Assembly: GCA_937890005.1 (NCBI GenBank)
Contig: CALBZA010000015.1
Span: 39,211 to 103,210, forward strand
DNA: 64,000 bases
DNA from: an uncultured Verrucomicrobia subdivision 3 bacterium
GTDB taxonomy: Bacteria > Verrucomicrobiota > Verrucomicrobiia > Limisphaerales > DASXHY01
Direction: 5' to 3'
Below the pieces are notes generated by a model. That model was not told the origin of the DNA. It did no database searches and saw nothing but the letters and a program-made list of their open reading frames with translations. Of this stretch, positions 19,604 through 27,027 are shown one piece after another (position 1 is the stretch's first letter; each line of letters starts with the position of its first letter). Made by a program: the position numbers and the translations under genes.

Positions 19604-20122
19604 ATGAACTTTCTCCTCTGGCTCGCTCAAGGTTTTGGAATTGGCCGAATTCCAGTGGCACCGGGAACGTTTGGTTCTGTGGTGGGACTCCTTTGGTTCG
19701 CGCTGTTGTCGTGGGCGGGGAACATCTGGTTGTTCATCGGAGGTATCGTGCTCGGTCTCGCGCTGTCTGTGTGGCTGTGCGCTGCGGGCGAACGCGCGCT
19801 GAACCAGACCGATCCCGGTTCTGTGGTGTTCGATGAAATCGCTGCGATTCCGCTCTGCTTTCTCGGCTGGGTGCTGGTGGCGCTGTTTAAAACGGGTGCG
19901 ATGCCGACACCTGGTTATTTTGTTTCACGTTACGTCTGGCCTCTGACCCTGGGTGTGTTCGTGCTGTTCCGGATTTTCGATATTTGGAAACCGTGGCCGG
20001 TTCGGCAAAGTCAGGAACTCCCTGGAGGATGGGGTGTGACCGCAGATGATGCGCTCGCAGCGGTTTATGTGAACATCGTGGTTCTCGTGGCCTGGGCGGC
20101 GCGGACGTGGATCAAGTTCTGA
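19604..20122 (+). CDS. pgpA: Phosphatidylglycerophosphatase A
   Basis: Membrane phosphatase that removes phosphate from phosphatidylglycerol phosphate to give phosphatidylglycerol. Family motifs are FGIGRIPVAPGTFGSVVG near the start, DPGSVVFDEIAAIP (metal-binding acidic residues) and FRIFDIWKPWPVRQ, ending with the conserved GGWGVTADDALAAVY. Length 172 is typical. It follows pgsA by 27 bases in the same direction, forming a two-step phospholipid module. Confidence 0.94.
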   Translation: MNFLLWLAQGFGIGRIPVAPGTFGSVVGLLWFALLSWAGNIWLFIGGIVLGLALSVWLCAAGERALNQTDPGSVVFDEIAAIPLCFLGWVLVALFKTGAMPTPGYFVSRYVWPLTLGVFVLFRIFDIWKPWPVRQSQELPGGWGVTADDALAAVYVNIVVLVAWAARTWIKF

Positions 20123-20173
20123 TCGGCGAACGAAGACGAATCACTTCTCCGAATTTTTTCCCAACCTGATGAA

Positions 20174-20680
20174 TTAACGCCGAATCGCGTTGGTGGGCAG
20201 GGGAACGATCTCGCCTGAATTTGTGCGGGACGATTTGTAGAGTCCCGGCTTCAGGGCATTCAATGGATCCGATCGTTTCGGTCCACGTCCCGAAGTTGCC
20301 ACGGAAATGACGATCGCCAGCACAATCAGCACGAGCAACGCGATGGCGGTTTTGCGCAGGTCGAGCTTCGACAGCTGTAGCATGATGAAATCGAGCGGTC
20401 CCTTCTTTTGCTCCGTGAGCGGCGGGGGTTCGCTGAATTTTTCCGTCTTGCCAAGTTCCGCATCCAGCGCGGCCATCGTTTGCGGCACGTCGAGCTTGAG
20501 AAGCGTGGAATACGTGCGGACGAATCCGCGGATGTAAACCGGCGCGGAGAAGACATCGAAGTTTCCTTCCTCCAACGCGCGGATGTGGTCGGTCCGGATC
20601 TTGGTGATCTCGGCGACTTGATTGACGGTGAGGTTTTGCGCCTCGCGCGCCTGGCGGAGCTTGTCGGCAACCGTGGACAT
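20174..20680 (-). CDS. RodZ-like helix-turn-helix membrane protein
   Basis: Cytoplasmic N-terminal Xre-type helix-turn-helix of the RodZ class (LRQAREAQNLTVNQVAEITKI, then the LEEGNFDVFSAPVYIRGFVRTY signature), a linker, one membrane helix (AIALLVLIVLAIVISVA) and a short periplasmic tail. In RodZ the helix-turn-helix binds MreB and helps to set cell shape. The usual periplasmic beta domain is missing; 168 residues is roughly half of E. coli RodZ, as in several short homologues. The start MSTVADKLRQ was chosen because the upstream extension has no similarity. It is convergent with pgpA. Its upstream side is a long heptamer region. Confidence 0.85.
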   Translation of the reverse strand: MSTVADKLRQAREAQNLTVNQVAEITKIRTDHIRALEEGNFDVFSAPVYIRGFVRTYSTLLKLDVPQTMAALDAELGKTEKFSEPPPLTEQKKGPLDFIMLQLSKLDLRKTAIALLVLIVLAIVISVATSGRGPKRSDPLNALKPGLYKSSRTNSGEIVPLPTNAIRR

Positions 20681-20741
20681 GCAGGGCTTTATTTGCGGGT
20701 TCGCGAAGCAATTTGCAATGTCAAACGCCAAGCGGGTGAGA

Positions 20742-20870
20742 AGTTCTGAGTTTTGAGTTCTGATTTCTGAGTTTCAATTTTCAGTTTTCAATTTCGAGTC
20801 CTCGGAAAACGCCGGTCGAGATTTGGAACCTGGAGATTTTTTGGAACTTGGGATTTGGAATTTGGAATTT
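20742..20870 (+). repeat. Long heptamer tandem repeat region
   Basis: First block (20742-20804) has nine units in perfect seven-base phase: AGTTCTG, AGTTTTG, AGTTCTG, ATTTCTG, AGTTTCA, ATTTTCA, GTTTTCA, ATTTCGA, GTCCTCG. A second block (20843-20870) reads GGAACTT, GGGATTT, GGAATTT, GGAATTT, preceded by three looser units. The string GGAACTTGGGATTTG also occurs in the tract at 23431. The block fills the ~300-base gap between the RodZ-like gene and the short gene before ftsH; no gene was seen in it. Confidence 0.75.
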
Positions 20871-20981
20871 GTGATACCGGCGAACCAATCCTGTGGGTCG
20901 ATATTTTGTAAGCCTGACACCGACACGAGAATCGGCCTTCTGCTGAATTCCGTCTCCTGCTGAAAGCGCGAAGGTGGAGGT

Positions 20982-21164
20982 GTGAAAACGTTGAGCGTTT
21001 TGCTGACTCTGGTGTTGTTCCTGGGCGCCAGCCATCTGGCCTCCAAACTCCGCCCCGCAGGCGTGCTGCCTGCGAAGCAATCCGCCGCGCCCGCCGCCAC
21101 ACTGCAGGCTGCTGCCGCCCACATTTCCATCTCCGACACATTGCTCAATCCCCAGTTCCCATGA
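20982..21164 (+). CDS. Short exported or membrane protein coupled to ftsH
   Basis: 60-residue product starting at GTG with a strong N-terminal hydrophobic stretch (TLSVLLTLVLFLGASHLA), like a signal peptide or single membrane anchor, followed by an Ala/Pro-rich tail. The stop codon overlaps the ftsH ATG (ATGA), which argues for real translation. No family was recognised. It could be a small FtsH modulator in the way YccA or HflKC modulate FtsH elsewhere, but there is no homology to support that, only position. Confidence 0.55.
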   Translation: MKTLSVLLTLVLFLGASHLASKLRPAGVLPAKQSAAPAATLQAAAAHISISDTLLNPQFP

Positions 21165-22903
21165 AGTTCTCCAGGAAAACGAAACTCATTGCCGGCATCG
21201 CGCTGATCGTCATCGGCATCTCCACGCTTGCGGCCGGCATTTTTTACAAACCCGCCCGGGAAATCTCCCGTTCCGAGCTGTCGCAACTGATCGAGCAAAA
21301 GCAGATCGTCGAAGGCCGCGCGATTCCGTCCACCTACAGCGGCATTTATCGCGTGGAAGGGAAATCGAAAGTGGATGGCAAAACGGAAAAATTTTTCGCG
21401 ATCACTCATTTGAACGAAGCGGAAGCCAAAGCGTTGTTTGCGCAAAGTGCCGTTAAGATCGACATGCCCGGCCAGGGAAAAGCTCAATGGGTGAACATCA
21501 TCTCCACGCTGATCATCGGTGGGCTCGTGATCGGACTGATCCTTTACCAGACGAACATTGGAAAAGCCAAAAGCGCGCAGGTGAAGGAGCGTCCGAACAT
21601 TCGCTTCGCTGACGTCGCCGGAATCGAGGAGGCGAAGTCTGAAGTGCAGGAGATCGTCGATTTTCTTCGTCACCCGAAGAAGTATCAGAAGCTCGGCGGC
21701 AATCTCCCGAAAGGTGTGTTGTTGATCGGGCCTCCCGGAACCGGCAAGACGATGCTCGCCAAGGCCATCGCTTGCGAAGCCGAAGCCAGCTTCTTCAGCG
21801 CGCACGGAAGTGATTTCAACGAAGTGTTCGTCGGTGTGGGAGCCAAGCGCGTGCGGCAGTTGTTCAAGCAGGCGCAGAAGGCGAAGCCTGCGATCATCTT
21901 CATCGATGAAATCGATTGTGTCGGAAAGAACCGCAAGTTCGACACGCACGGTGAGCATCAGCAGACGATCGACGCATTGCTGGCATCGATGGACGGATTT
22001 CAGAGCAGCCAGGGCATCGTGGTCATCGCGGCCACGAATCGCGCCGAAGATCTCGATGATGCGCTGACGCGTCCGGGACGGTTCGATCGGAAGGTGTTTG
22101 TGCCATATCCCGACATGAAGGGGCGCCGTGCAATTCTCAAAACCCATGCGAACGGAAAGCCGATCGCGGACGAAACGCGTGCGCTGGATCTCATCGCTCA
22201 AACGACGCCCGGAATGTCCGGAGCTGATCTGGCGAACTTGATCAACGAGGCGGCAATTATCAGTGCACAACAGAATCTGAATTCCATCAGCCTGAGCGAC
22301 CTTGAGGCTGCGCGGGACAAGGTGCGTTTCGGAAAGGAACGCAAATCGATGGTGCTGAAGCAAAGCGAACGCGAGATGGTCGCATATCACGAGGCCGGGC
22401 ACACGATCGTTCATCTCAACACATCCAAGCTGCCGCCGCTCTACAAGGTGAGCATCGTTCCACGCGGACAGGCGCTGGGCGTCACCACGTTGCTGCCGGA
22501 CGAGGATCAGAATTTGCAGAGCAAGGAGTTCCTGTTGGAGGAGTTGCTGGTGCTCATGGGGGGAAGAGCTGCGGAACGGACGTTTTTCGGTTCCACGACA
22601 AACGGGGCCGCCGGCGACCTCGACATGGCCCGGCGCATTGCGCGGAACATGATTCACAACTGGGGCATGGGCGAGCGCCTCTATTACGAACCTGAAAAGC
22701 AGGATGCCGAGTTGGAGATCAATCGGCTGCTCGAAACTGCGGATCGTGATGCGCTGGCGATGATCCAGGCGCAGCGCGAAAACACAGAGAAACTGGCGAA
22801 AGCGTTGCTCGAACGCGAGACATTGACTCGCGAGGAAGTGATCGACTTGTTGGAACTCGCCGAGCCGCCGGAAGCGATTCTTCCCGAAGCCGCGGCAGCT
22901 TGA
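21161..22903 (+). CDS. ftsH: ATP-dependent zinc metalloprotease FtsH
   Basis: Membrane-anchored AAA+ protease that extracts and degrades membrane and unstable soluble proteins. Two membrane helices (residues ~9-28 and ~112-128) flank a periplasmic domain. The AAA module has Walker A GPPGTGKT (near 190), the pore loop FVGVGA, Walker B IIFIDEID and the second region of homology (AATNRAEDLDDALTRPGRFDR). The zinc site is HEAGH near 410, with a later Asp ligand in the NGAAGDLDMA region. At 580 residues it is shorter than E. coli FtsH (~644), mainly at the C-terminus, and the periplasmic domain is not a close match to the classical one, so it may be one of several paralogues. Confidence 0.94.
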   Translation: MKFSRKTKLIAGIALIVIGISTLAAGIFYKPAREISRSELSQLIEQKQIVEGRAIPSTYSGIYRVEGKSKVDGKTEKFFAITHLNEAEAKALFAQSAVKIDMPGQGKAQWVNIISTLIIGGLVIGLILYQTNIGKAKSAQVKERPNIRFADVAGIEEAKSEVQEIVDFLRHPKKYQKLGGNLPKGVLLIGPPGTGKTMLAKAIACEAEASFFSAHGSDFNEVFVGVGAKRVRQLFKQAQKAKPAIIFIDEIDCVGKNRKFDTHGEHQQTIDALLASMDGFQSSQGIVVIAATNRAEDLDDALTRPGRFDRKVFVPYPDMKGRRAILKTHANGKPIADETRALDLIAQTTPGMSGADLANLINEAAIISAQQNLNSISLSDLEAARDKVRFGKERKSMVLKQSEREMVAYHEAGHTIVHLNTSKLPPLYKVSIVPRGQALGVTTLLPDEDQNLQSKEFLLEELLVLMGGRAAERTFFGSTTNGAAGDLDMARRIARNMIHNWGMGERLYYEPEKQDAELEINRLLETADRDALAMIQAQRENTEKLAKALLERETLTREEVIDLLELAEPPEAILPEAAAA

Positions 22904-22911
22904 AATTTTTG

Positions 22912-22961
22912 GCCGGCGTGCGGCACCGAAAACCTTGCCGTGACGGGTCCGCACGCCCGGC
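22912..22961 (+). terminator. GC-rich hairpin after ftsH
   Basis: Arms with the core GGCGTGCGG and CCGCACGCC (nine exact pairs, extended by GCC/GGC after a bulge), separated by ~25 bases. It begins nine bases after the ftsH stop in a convergent gap. There is no T-run, so it may be a repeat rather than an intrinsic terminator. Confidence 0.45.
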
Positions 22962-23032
22962 TGACGTTCGTTTCAATCAGTCCGGTCAGAGTGGAATGAT
23001 TTCAAAGGGCGGGCGGCCGTGATGGGCTGTCT

Positions 23033-23206
23033 TTAGAACATCTTTCTTCCGGCGAAGATGCCGATGAGGAGAAGGATGACAAACACGGCGACGAAAAGGA
23101 AAAACAGGAACTTGGCAATGCCGGCCGCCGCTCCCGCGATTCCAGAGAATCCCAGTAGTGCTGCGATCAATGCGATGACGAAGAAGATGGCAGCCCATTT
23201 CAGCAT
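23033..23206 (-). CDS. DUF1328 small membrane protein
   Basis: 57-residue hydrophobic protein, MLKWAAIFFVIALIAALLGF onward, with the family's central GIAGAAAGIAKFLFFLF and second helix. DUF1328 proteins are widespread small membrane proteins, often stress-induced, with unknown function. The ATG chosen is preceded by a strong ribosome site (GGAGGAAA, reverse strand) seven bases away, which settles the start against a longer open frame. It is convergent with ftsH. Confidence 0.9.
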   Translation of the reverse strand: MLKWAAIFFVIALIAALLGFSGIAGAAAGIAKFLFFLFVAVFVILLLIGIFAGRKMF

Positions 23207-23423
23207 ACGTTTTCCTCCGGTAAACAGGTCTTCATTTTCACGGTGTAACTTCCGTCGGGTGGAAAACGATGTCGCTGGGGAATTTTGCCCACCGTTGAGG
23301 ATCGCCGATAGCCAATCGCCGACGATATAGACGGTCGATGCCAAGGTGGCGAAGCCGACTACCTTGTTTTACTGATCATGGATAAATGGCAGCACTCGGC
23401 AATGGGCGGGCTCTGAGTTGGTT

Positions 23424-23458
23424 GGTATTTGGAACTTGGGATTTGAGATTTGAGATTT
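23424..23458 (+). repeat. Heptamer tract just after the four-helix-bundle gene, 5 units
   Basis: Units GGTATTT, GGAACTT, GGGATTT, GAGATTT and GAGATTT. The tract ends six bases from the stop codon of the four-helix-bundle gene, forming one border of a possible cassette. Confidence 0.7.
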
Positions 23459-23464
23459 GGGCGC

Positions 23465-24001
23465 TCAACCATAATCCAACTCCCCCCGGGCTCGCCGTGC
23501 CTCCTCTGTGTTGTAAAGCGGATGCGTCGGACGCATTTCGCGTAGAAACTTCCTCCTGTACTCCTTTGCTTTCTCCGCCACTTCACGTCGGTGTTTGATC
23601 TCTGGAGTCAGATGGCGCTTCCCCTGGACTTTTGAGGCGTCATTGGCCCCAACCCAGGCAGTGATTTGCCGCGCACACGATTCAGCCAGCGAACGGATTT
23701 CTCGCAGTTGCGGAACAAACGTTTTCAAGCGCGGACGATTGCTGATGACCGCTATCATCGACCGAACTTCCCCGGCGGAACCGCGGGCAATCGCGAGGAA
23801 TGAGTTCAATTCGCTGGTAGTTACACGTTCGAAGCCTTCAGCGATGTTGTTTGAGACCGACAGAGAGGCGCGTTCGAGTTGATTGCGAAACGCTGGTGAA
23901 AATGGAGGTTTGGATTCTTCCAAAACGTCCAGAACGCGGTTGTAGAGTTTGGATGCTTCCTGCCAGACCGGCAGTTCCTCGAATTTCTGATATTTTCCCA
24001 T
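23465..24001 (-). CDS. Four-helix-bundle protein (S23/23S rRNA intervening-sequence family)
   Basis: Small all-helical protein related to those encoded in 23S rRNA intervening sequences. Family features are FEELPVWQEASKLYNRVLDV at the start, the conserved ERASLSVSNNIAEGFER block, and FLAIARGSAGEVRSMIAV. The exact function is unsettled; family members pentamerise, and the related Avd protein serves diversity-generating retroelements by binding RNA and reverse transcriptase. Here no reverse transcriptase or rRNA is nearby. A basic extension of ~55 residues (EVAEKAKEYRRKFLREMRP) lengthens it to 178 versus ~120. The ATG opening MGKYQKFEEL was chosen; a TTG nine codons earlier falls in a repeat. 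Heptamer tracts lie 6 bases after the stop and 18 bases before the start, which suggests the gene moves with, or maintains, these repeats (inference). Confidence 0.88.
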   Translation of the reverse strand: MGKYQKFEELPVWQEASKLYNRVLDVLEESKPPFSPAFRNQLERASLSVSNNIAEGFERVTTSELNSFLAIARGSAGEVRSMIAVISNRPRLKTFVPQLREIRSLAESCARQITAWVGANDASKVQGKRHLTPEIKHRREVAEKAKEYRRKFLREMRPTHPLYNTEEARRARGELDYG

Positions 24002-24019
24002 AAGCCCTTTCCCTGAGTT

Positions 24020-24147
24020 GATAGCCAATAGCCGATAGCCGATAGCCCATCGCCAACTGCTGACAGCCGACGATACCGATAGCCGAGTTGAGCGAAACCA
24101 GTCAATAGCCTCGCCATTTGGCTATCGGCTATTGGCTATTGGCTATC
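24020..24147. repeat. Inverted heptamer arrays (GATAGCC type) beside the four-helix-bundle gene
   Basis: Left array 24020-24047 reads GATAGCC, AATAGCC, GATAGCC, GATAGCC. Right array 24120-24147 reads GGCTATC, GGCTATT, GGCTATT, GGCTATC. The arms are complementary at 27 of 28 bases. Further units (CATCGCC, GACAGCC, GATAGCC, AATAGCC) are scattered in the 72-base middle part. The right arm ends six bases from the ftsK stop. Confidence 0.8.
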
Positions 24148-24153
24148 CCACCC

Positions 24154-26802
24154 TTACGCCCCGTGCGCGCTCTGCGCACCGTCCGCGCCACCACCATCGA
24201 GATCGATGAGAATATCCCGCGGTTCCGCTCCCTTGCTCGGCCCCACGATGCCGCGATTTTCCAGCTCATCCATGATGCGCGCCGCACGCGTGTAGCCAAG
24301 GCGAAGCCGGCGCTGAAGCAACGACACGCTTGCCTTCTGTTCGCTGCGAATCACTTCAATGCATTGCTCGATCAGCTCCTCATCTTCATCGATTCCACTC
24401 TCGCCATCGCTGAAGCTGCTGGCGGGTTTGGAAAGCTGTTGGTGAATTTCCACTTCGTAACTCGGCTTCGCCTGTTTCGCGATGAAGTCCACCACGCTCT
24501 GGATTTCCTGATCGGTGATGAGCGCTCCCTGCGCGCGGATGAGCTTGGCCGATCCCGGAGGGAGATAGAGCATGTCGCCCTTGCCGAGCAGCTTGTCTGC
24601 GCCCATGGCATCGAGAATCGTTCGCGAATCCACCTTGGCGGCCACCTGGAACGCGATACGCGCCGGAATGTTCGCCTTGATGACGCCGGTGATGACGTCC
24701 ACGGACGGACGTTGTGTGGCTACGATGCAATGAATTCCCGCCGCGCGGGCCATCTGTGTGATGCGCGCGATTGCCATTTCCACGTCTGCCGGCGCCACGA
24801 GCATCAGATCCGCCAGCTCATCGATGATCACCACGATGTAACTGAGCTTCTCCGGAATGATGATGTCGTCCTCGCGCGGAACGACAATTTCCTCGTCCAC
24901 TTCCACGGCGAAACCTTCCGCTCCGGGTTCCACCTTTTCCTTTTTCGCAGTCAACGGCAGCTCCGGTTCCTGCGGCGGCAACGGCTTGTTCTTGGGGCGT
25001 GAATTGAACGAACCGATGTTGCGCACGCCGACCTTGGCGAAAATCTGATACCGCTTCTCCATCTCATTCACGACCCAGCGAAGCGCGAGGATCACTTTCT
25101 TAGGGTCCGTCACCACCGGCACAACCAGATGCGGCAGCGCGTTGTATTGCTGTAGTTCGACGACCTTGGGATCGATCATCACGAAACGCAATTGATCGGG
25201 AGAGAACTTGTAGAGCAGCGACGCGATGATGGAGTTGATGCAGACCGATTTGCCGGAACCGGTGCTACCGGCGATCAGGCAGTGCGGCATTTCGGCGAGG
25301 TCGGCGATGATCGGATGGCCATAGACATCTTTTCCCAACGCGAGCGGAATCTTCGCTTTGCTATTGCGCCATTCATCGGATTCCAGCAGGTCGCGCATGA
25401 TGACCTTCGTCTTCACGGCGTTCGGCACTTCGATGCCAACAGAGCTTTTTCCGGGAACAGGCGCGAGGATGTTGATGCGTTCGGCCTTGAGTGCGGCGGC
25501 GAGATTGTTGTTGAGGCCCTGAATTTTTTCGAGCTTCACGCCTGGCGCAGGATGCAGCTCGTAACGCGTGATTGTCGGTCCCTTGGTGATGTCGCCCAGG
25601 GCGACTTCGATGCCGAATTGCGCGAGCGTCTGTTGCATCAGCCGCGCGTTCGCCATCAATTCTTCCTTTGATTCCGTGGGCTTTACCGACAGGTCGGGAT
25701 GCTGGAGGAAATCGAGCGTTGGCAGCTGGTAGTTTCCGATGATCGGTGTCGATGCGACGGTGATCGGTTTCTTTTTCGGCTGCAGCCGGGGTCTCGGAGC
25801 TGGCGACGGCGGATTCGAACCATCGGCAATCGTGATGACCGGTTCGGGTTTGGGCTCGGCGGATTTGTCGTCTGTTTTAACCGCCGCCTTGTCGTCTGAT
25901 TTCGCTTCGGCGGATTTTCCGAGAATATCCGCGGTCGTCGCAGCGGCAATTTCCTTTGCTGAGATGACTTCGCCTTCCTCGGCAGGTTCTGGTTCCTTGA
26001 CCGGTTCTGTGCCGGACTTCTTTCCGCGTCCGGGTTTTGCCTGGGGCACGCTCAGGTCGCGAATCGTCGGTTCTGGAACAGGCTGAAGGTCGGCGCCGAG
26101 GCCGGAGGCAGATTTTTCAACTTCTTCCTGAAGTTTCTTCGCTTGTTTCTGAAGGTCGCGAGCCTTGCGTTCGAGCACGGCTTCGTCGGAGGTGTCGGAT
26201 TCGGCTTCTTCGAGCCGCCCGCGCAACCAGTCGCCGAGCTGGAATCCTGTGAGGAAAACAATGCTGACGAGCCCGATGGCCGCGTAAACGATGGTTGCGC
26301 CAATGGGGCCGAGCAGTGAGAAGCCAAACTCGTAATTGTGCGTTTGCCCGTAGGTGAGAAATCCGAGCATGCCGCCAACGTTCGGAACGCCGAGCTTTAG
26401 ATGGAAATTTCCCAGCCAGCCGGCCGTGCCGGCGAGATAAAGCAGCCCGGTGAGCGATACCAGCAGGCCGACGCTCCAGAGCAACGACCAGCGCAGCCTC
26501 TCGCAAAGGTAATGAAGAAATCCGAGCAGGTGCGCGGCGCCAAACATCGCCAGCAACAACGGCACGAGATAGCCCACCACGCCAAACGCAAGAAATACGA
26601 ACCAGGCAAGATAGGCTCCGATCGGTCCGATCCAGTTATGCGGTGGTTTGTTGGGAGGATTGTGGATTGCCGCAATGTCCCAGCTGTCGAACGACCACTG
26701 CGCCAGCAGCAGCAGCACGGCCGCGATCAGTAGAGCGACGCCAATGACGTCGTCCAAGCCGCGACGGGGTGAACTGTTTTCCGCAGATGCCTTTCGTGCC
26801 AT
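24154..26802 (-). CDS. ftsK: DNA translocase FtsK/SpoIIIE
   Basis: Septal DNA pump that clears chromosome termini and activates XerCD resolution. The first ~180 residues hold four or five membrane helices, followed by a charged, Pro/Ala/Glu-rich linker (to about residue 360). The motor has the FtsK alpha/beta domain with Walker A GSTGSGKSVC near residue 510 and Walker B VVIIDELADLM. An insertion of ~35 acidic residues (KPLPPQEPELPL onward) sits before the DELAD strand. The C-terminal gamma winged helix, which reads KOPS orientation sites, is present (SVSLLQRRLRLGYTRAARIMDELE). Length 882 is usual for the family. The ATG start is followed by MARKASAE; mqnE lies upstream in the same direction across a hairpin-rich gap. 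Confidence 0.95.
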   Translation of the reverse strand: MARKASAENSSPRRGLDDVIGVALLIAAVLLLLAQWSFDSWDIAAIHNPPNKPPHNWIGPIGAYLAWFVFLAFGVVGYLVPLLLAMFGAAHLLGFLHYLCERLRWSLLWSVGLLVSLTGLLYLAGTAGWLGNFHLKLGVPNVGGMLGFLTYGQTHNYEFGFSLLGPIGATIVYAAIGLVSIVFLTGFQLGDWLRGRLEEAESDTSDEAVLERKARDLQKQAKKLQEEVEKSASGLGADLQPVPEPTIRDLSVPQAKPGRGKKSGTEPVKEPEPAEEGEVISAKEIAAATTADILGKSAEAKSDDKAAVKTDDKSAEPKPEPVITIADGSNPPSPAPRPRLQPKKKPITVASTPIIGNYQLPTLDFLQHPDLSVKPTESKEELMANARLMQQTLAQFGIEVALGDITKGPTITRYELHPAPGVKLEKIQGLNNNLAAALKAERINILAPVPGKSSVGIEVPNAVKTKVIMRDLLESDEWRNSKAKIPLALGKDVYGHPIIADLAEMPHCLIAGSTGSGKSVCINSIIASLLYKFSPDQLRFVMIDPKVVELQQYNALPHLVVPVVTDPKKVILALRWVVNEMEKRYQIFAKVGVRNIGSFNSRPKNKPLPPQEPELPLTAKKEKVEPGAEGFAVEVDEEIVVPREDDIIIPEKLSYIVVIIDELADLMLVAPADVEMAIARITQMARAAGIHCIVATQRPSVDVITGVIKANIPARIAFQVAAKVDSRTILDAMGADKLLGKGDMLYLPPGSAKLIRAQGALITDQEIQSVVDFIAKQAKPSYEVEIHQQLSKPASSFSDGESGIDEDEELIEQCIEVIRSEQKASVSLLQRRLRLGYTRAARIMDELENRGIVGPSKGAEPRDILIDLDGGGADGAQSAHGA

Positions 26803-26866
26803 TGGCTCAGAGTAAAAACCGCAATCTTAACTTAAAAGAGGAAAGTAGGCGCGATTGGGAAAGGCT

Positions 26867-27018
26867 GGGGTCATCGTGACCCCTTGGTGAAGATTCATGT
26901 GCGGAGCACTCGCCGCAAGGATGCGCTGCTGCGGCTCCTCCGAAGGAGCCGCAGCACGCTGGGTTGGCGTGAAAACGGAAAATCAACCCTGATGAATGAT
27001 CGAATCCCGCTGGGATTC
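26867..27018 (-). terminator. Three hairpins between mqnE and ftsK
   Basis: Perfect hairpins: GAATCCC/GGGATTC around GCT (27002-27018), nine bases after the mqnE stop; a 13-bp stem TGCTGCGGCTCCT with a four-base loop (26927-26956); and GGGGTCA/TGACCCC around TCG (26867-26883). The middle one is the strongest terminator candidate, though no clear T-run follows. The first resembles short dispersed palindromes. Confidence 0.55.
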
Positions 27019-27027
27019 TCCAACGGC

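Noticed and set aside
24020..24147. CRISPR array
   Set aside because: Units are seven bases with no unique spacers, and no cas gene is present in the window.
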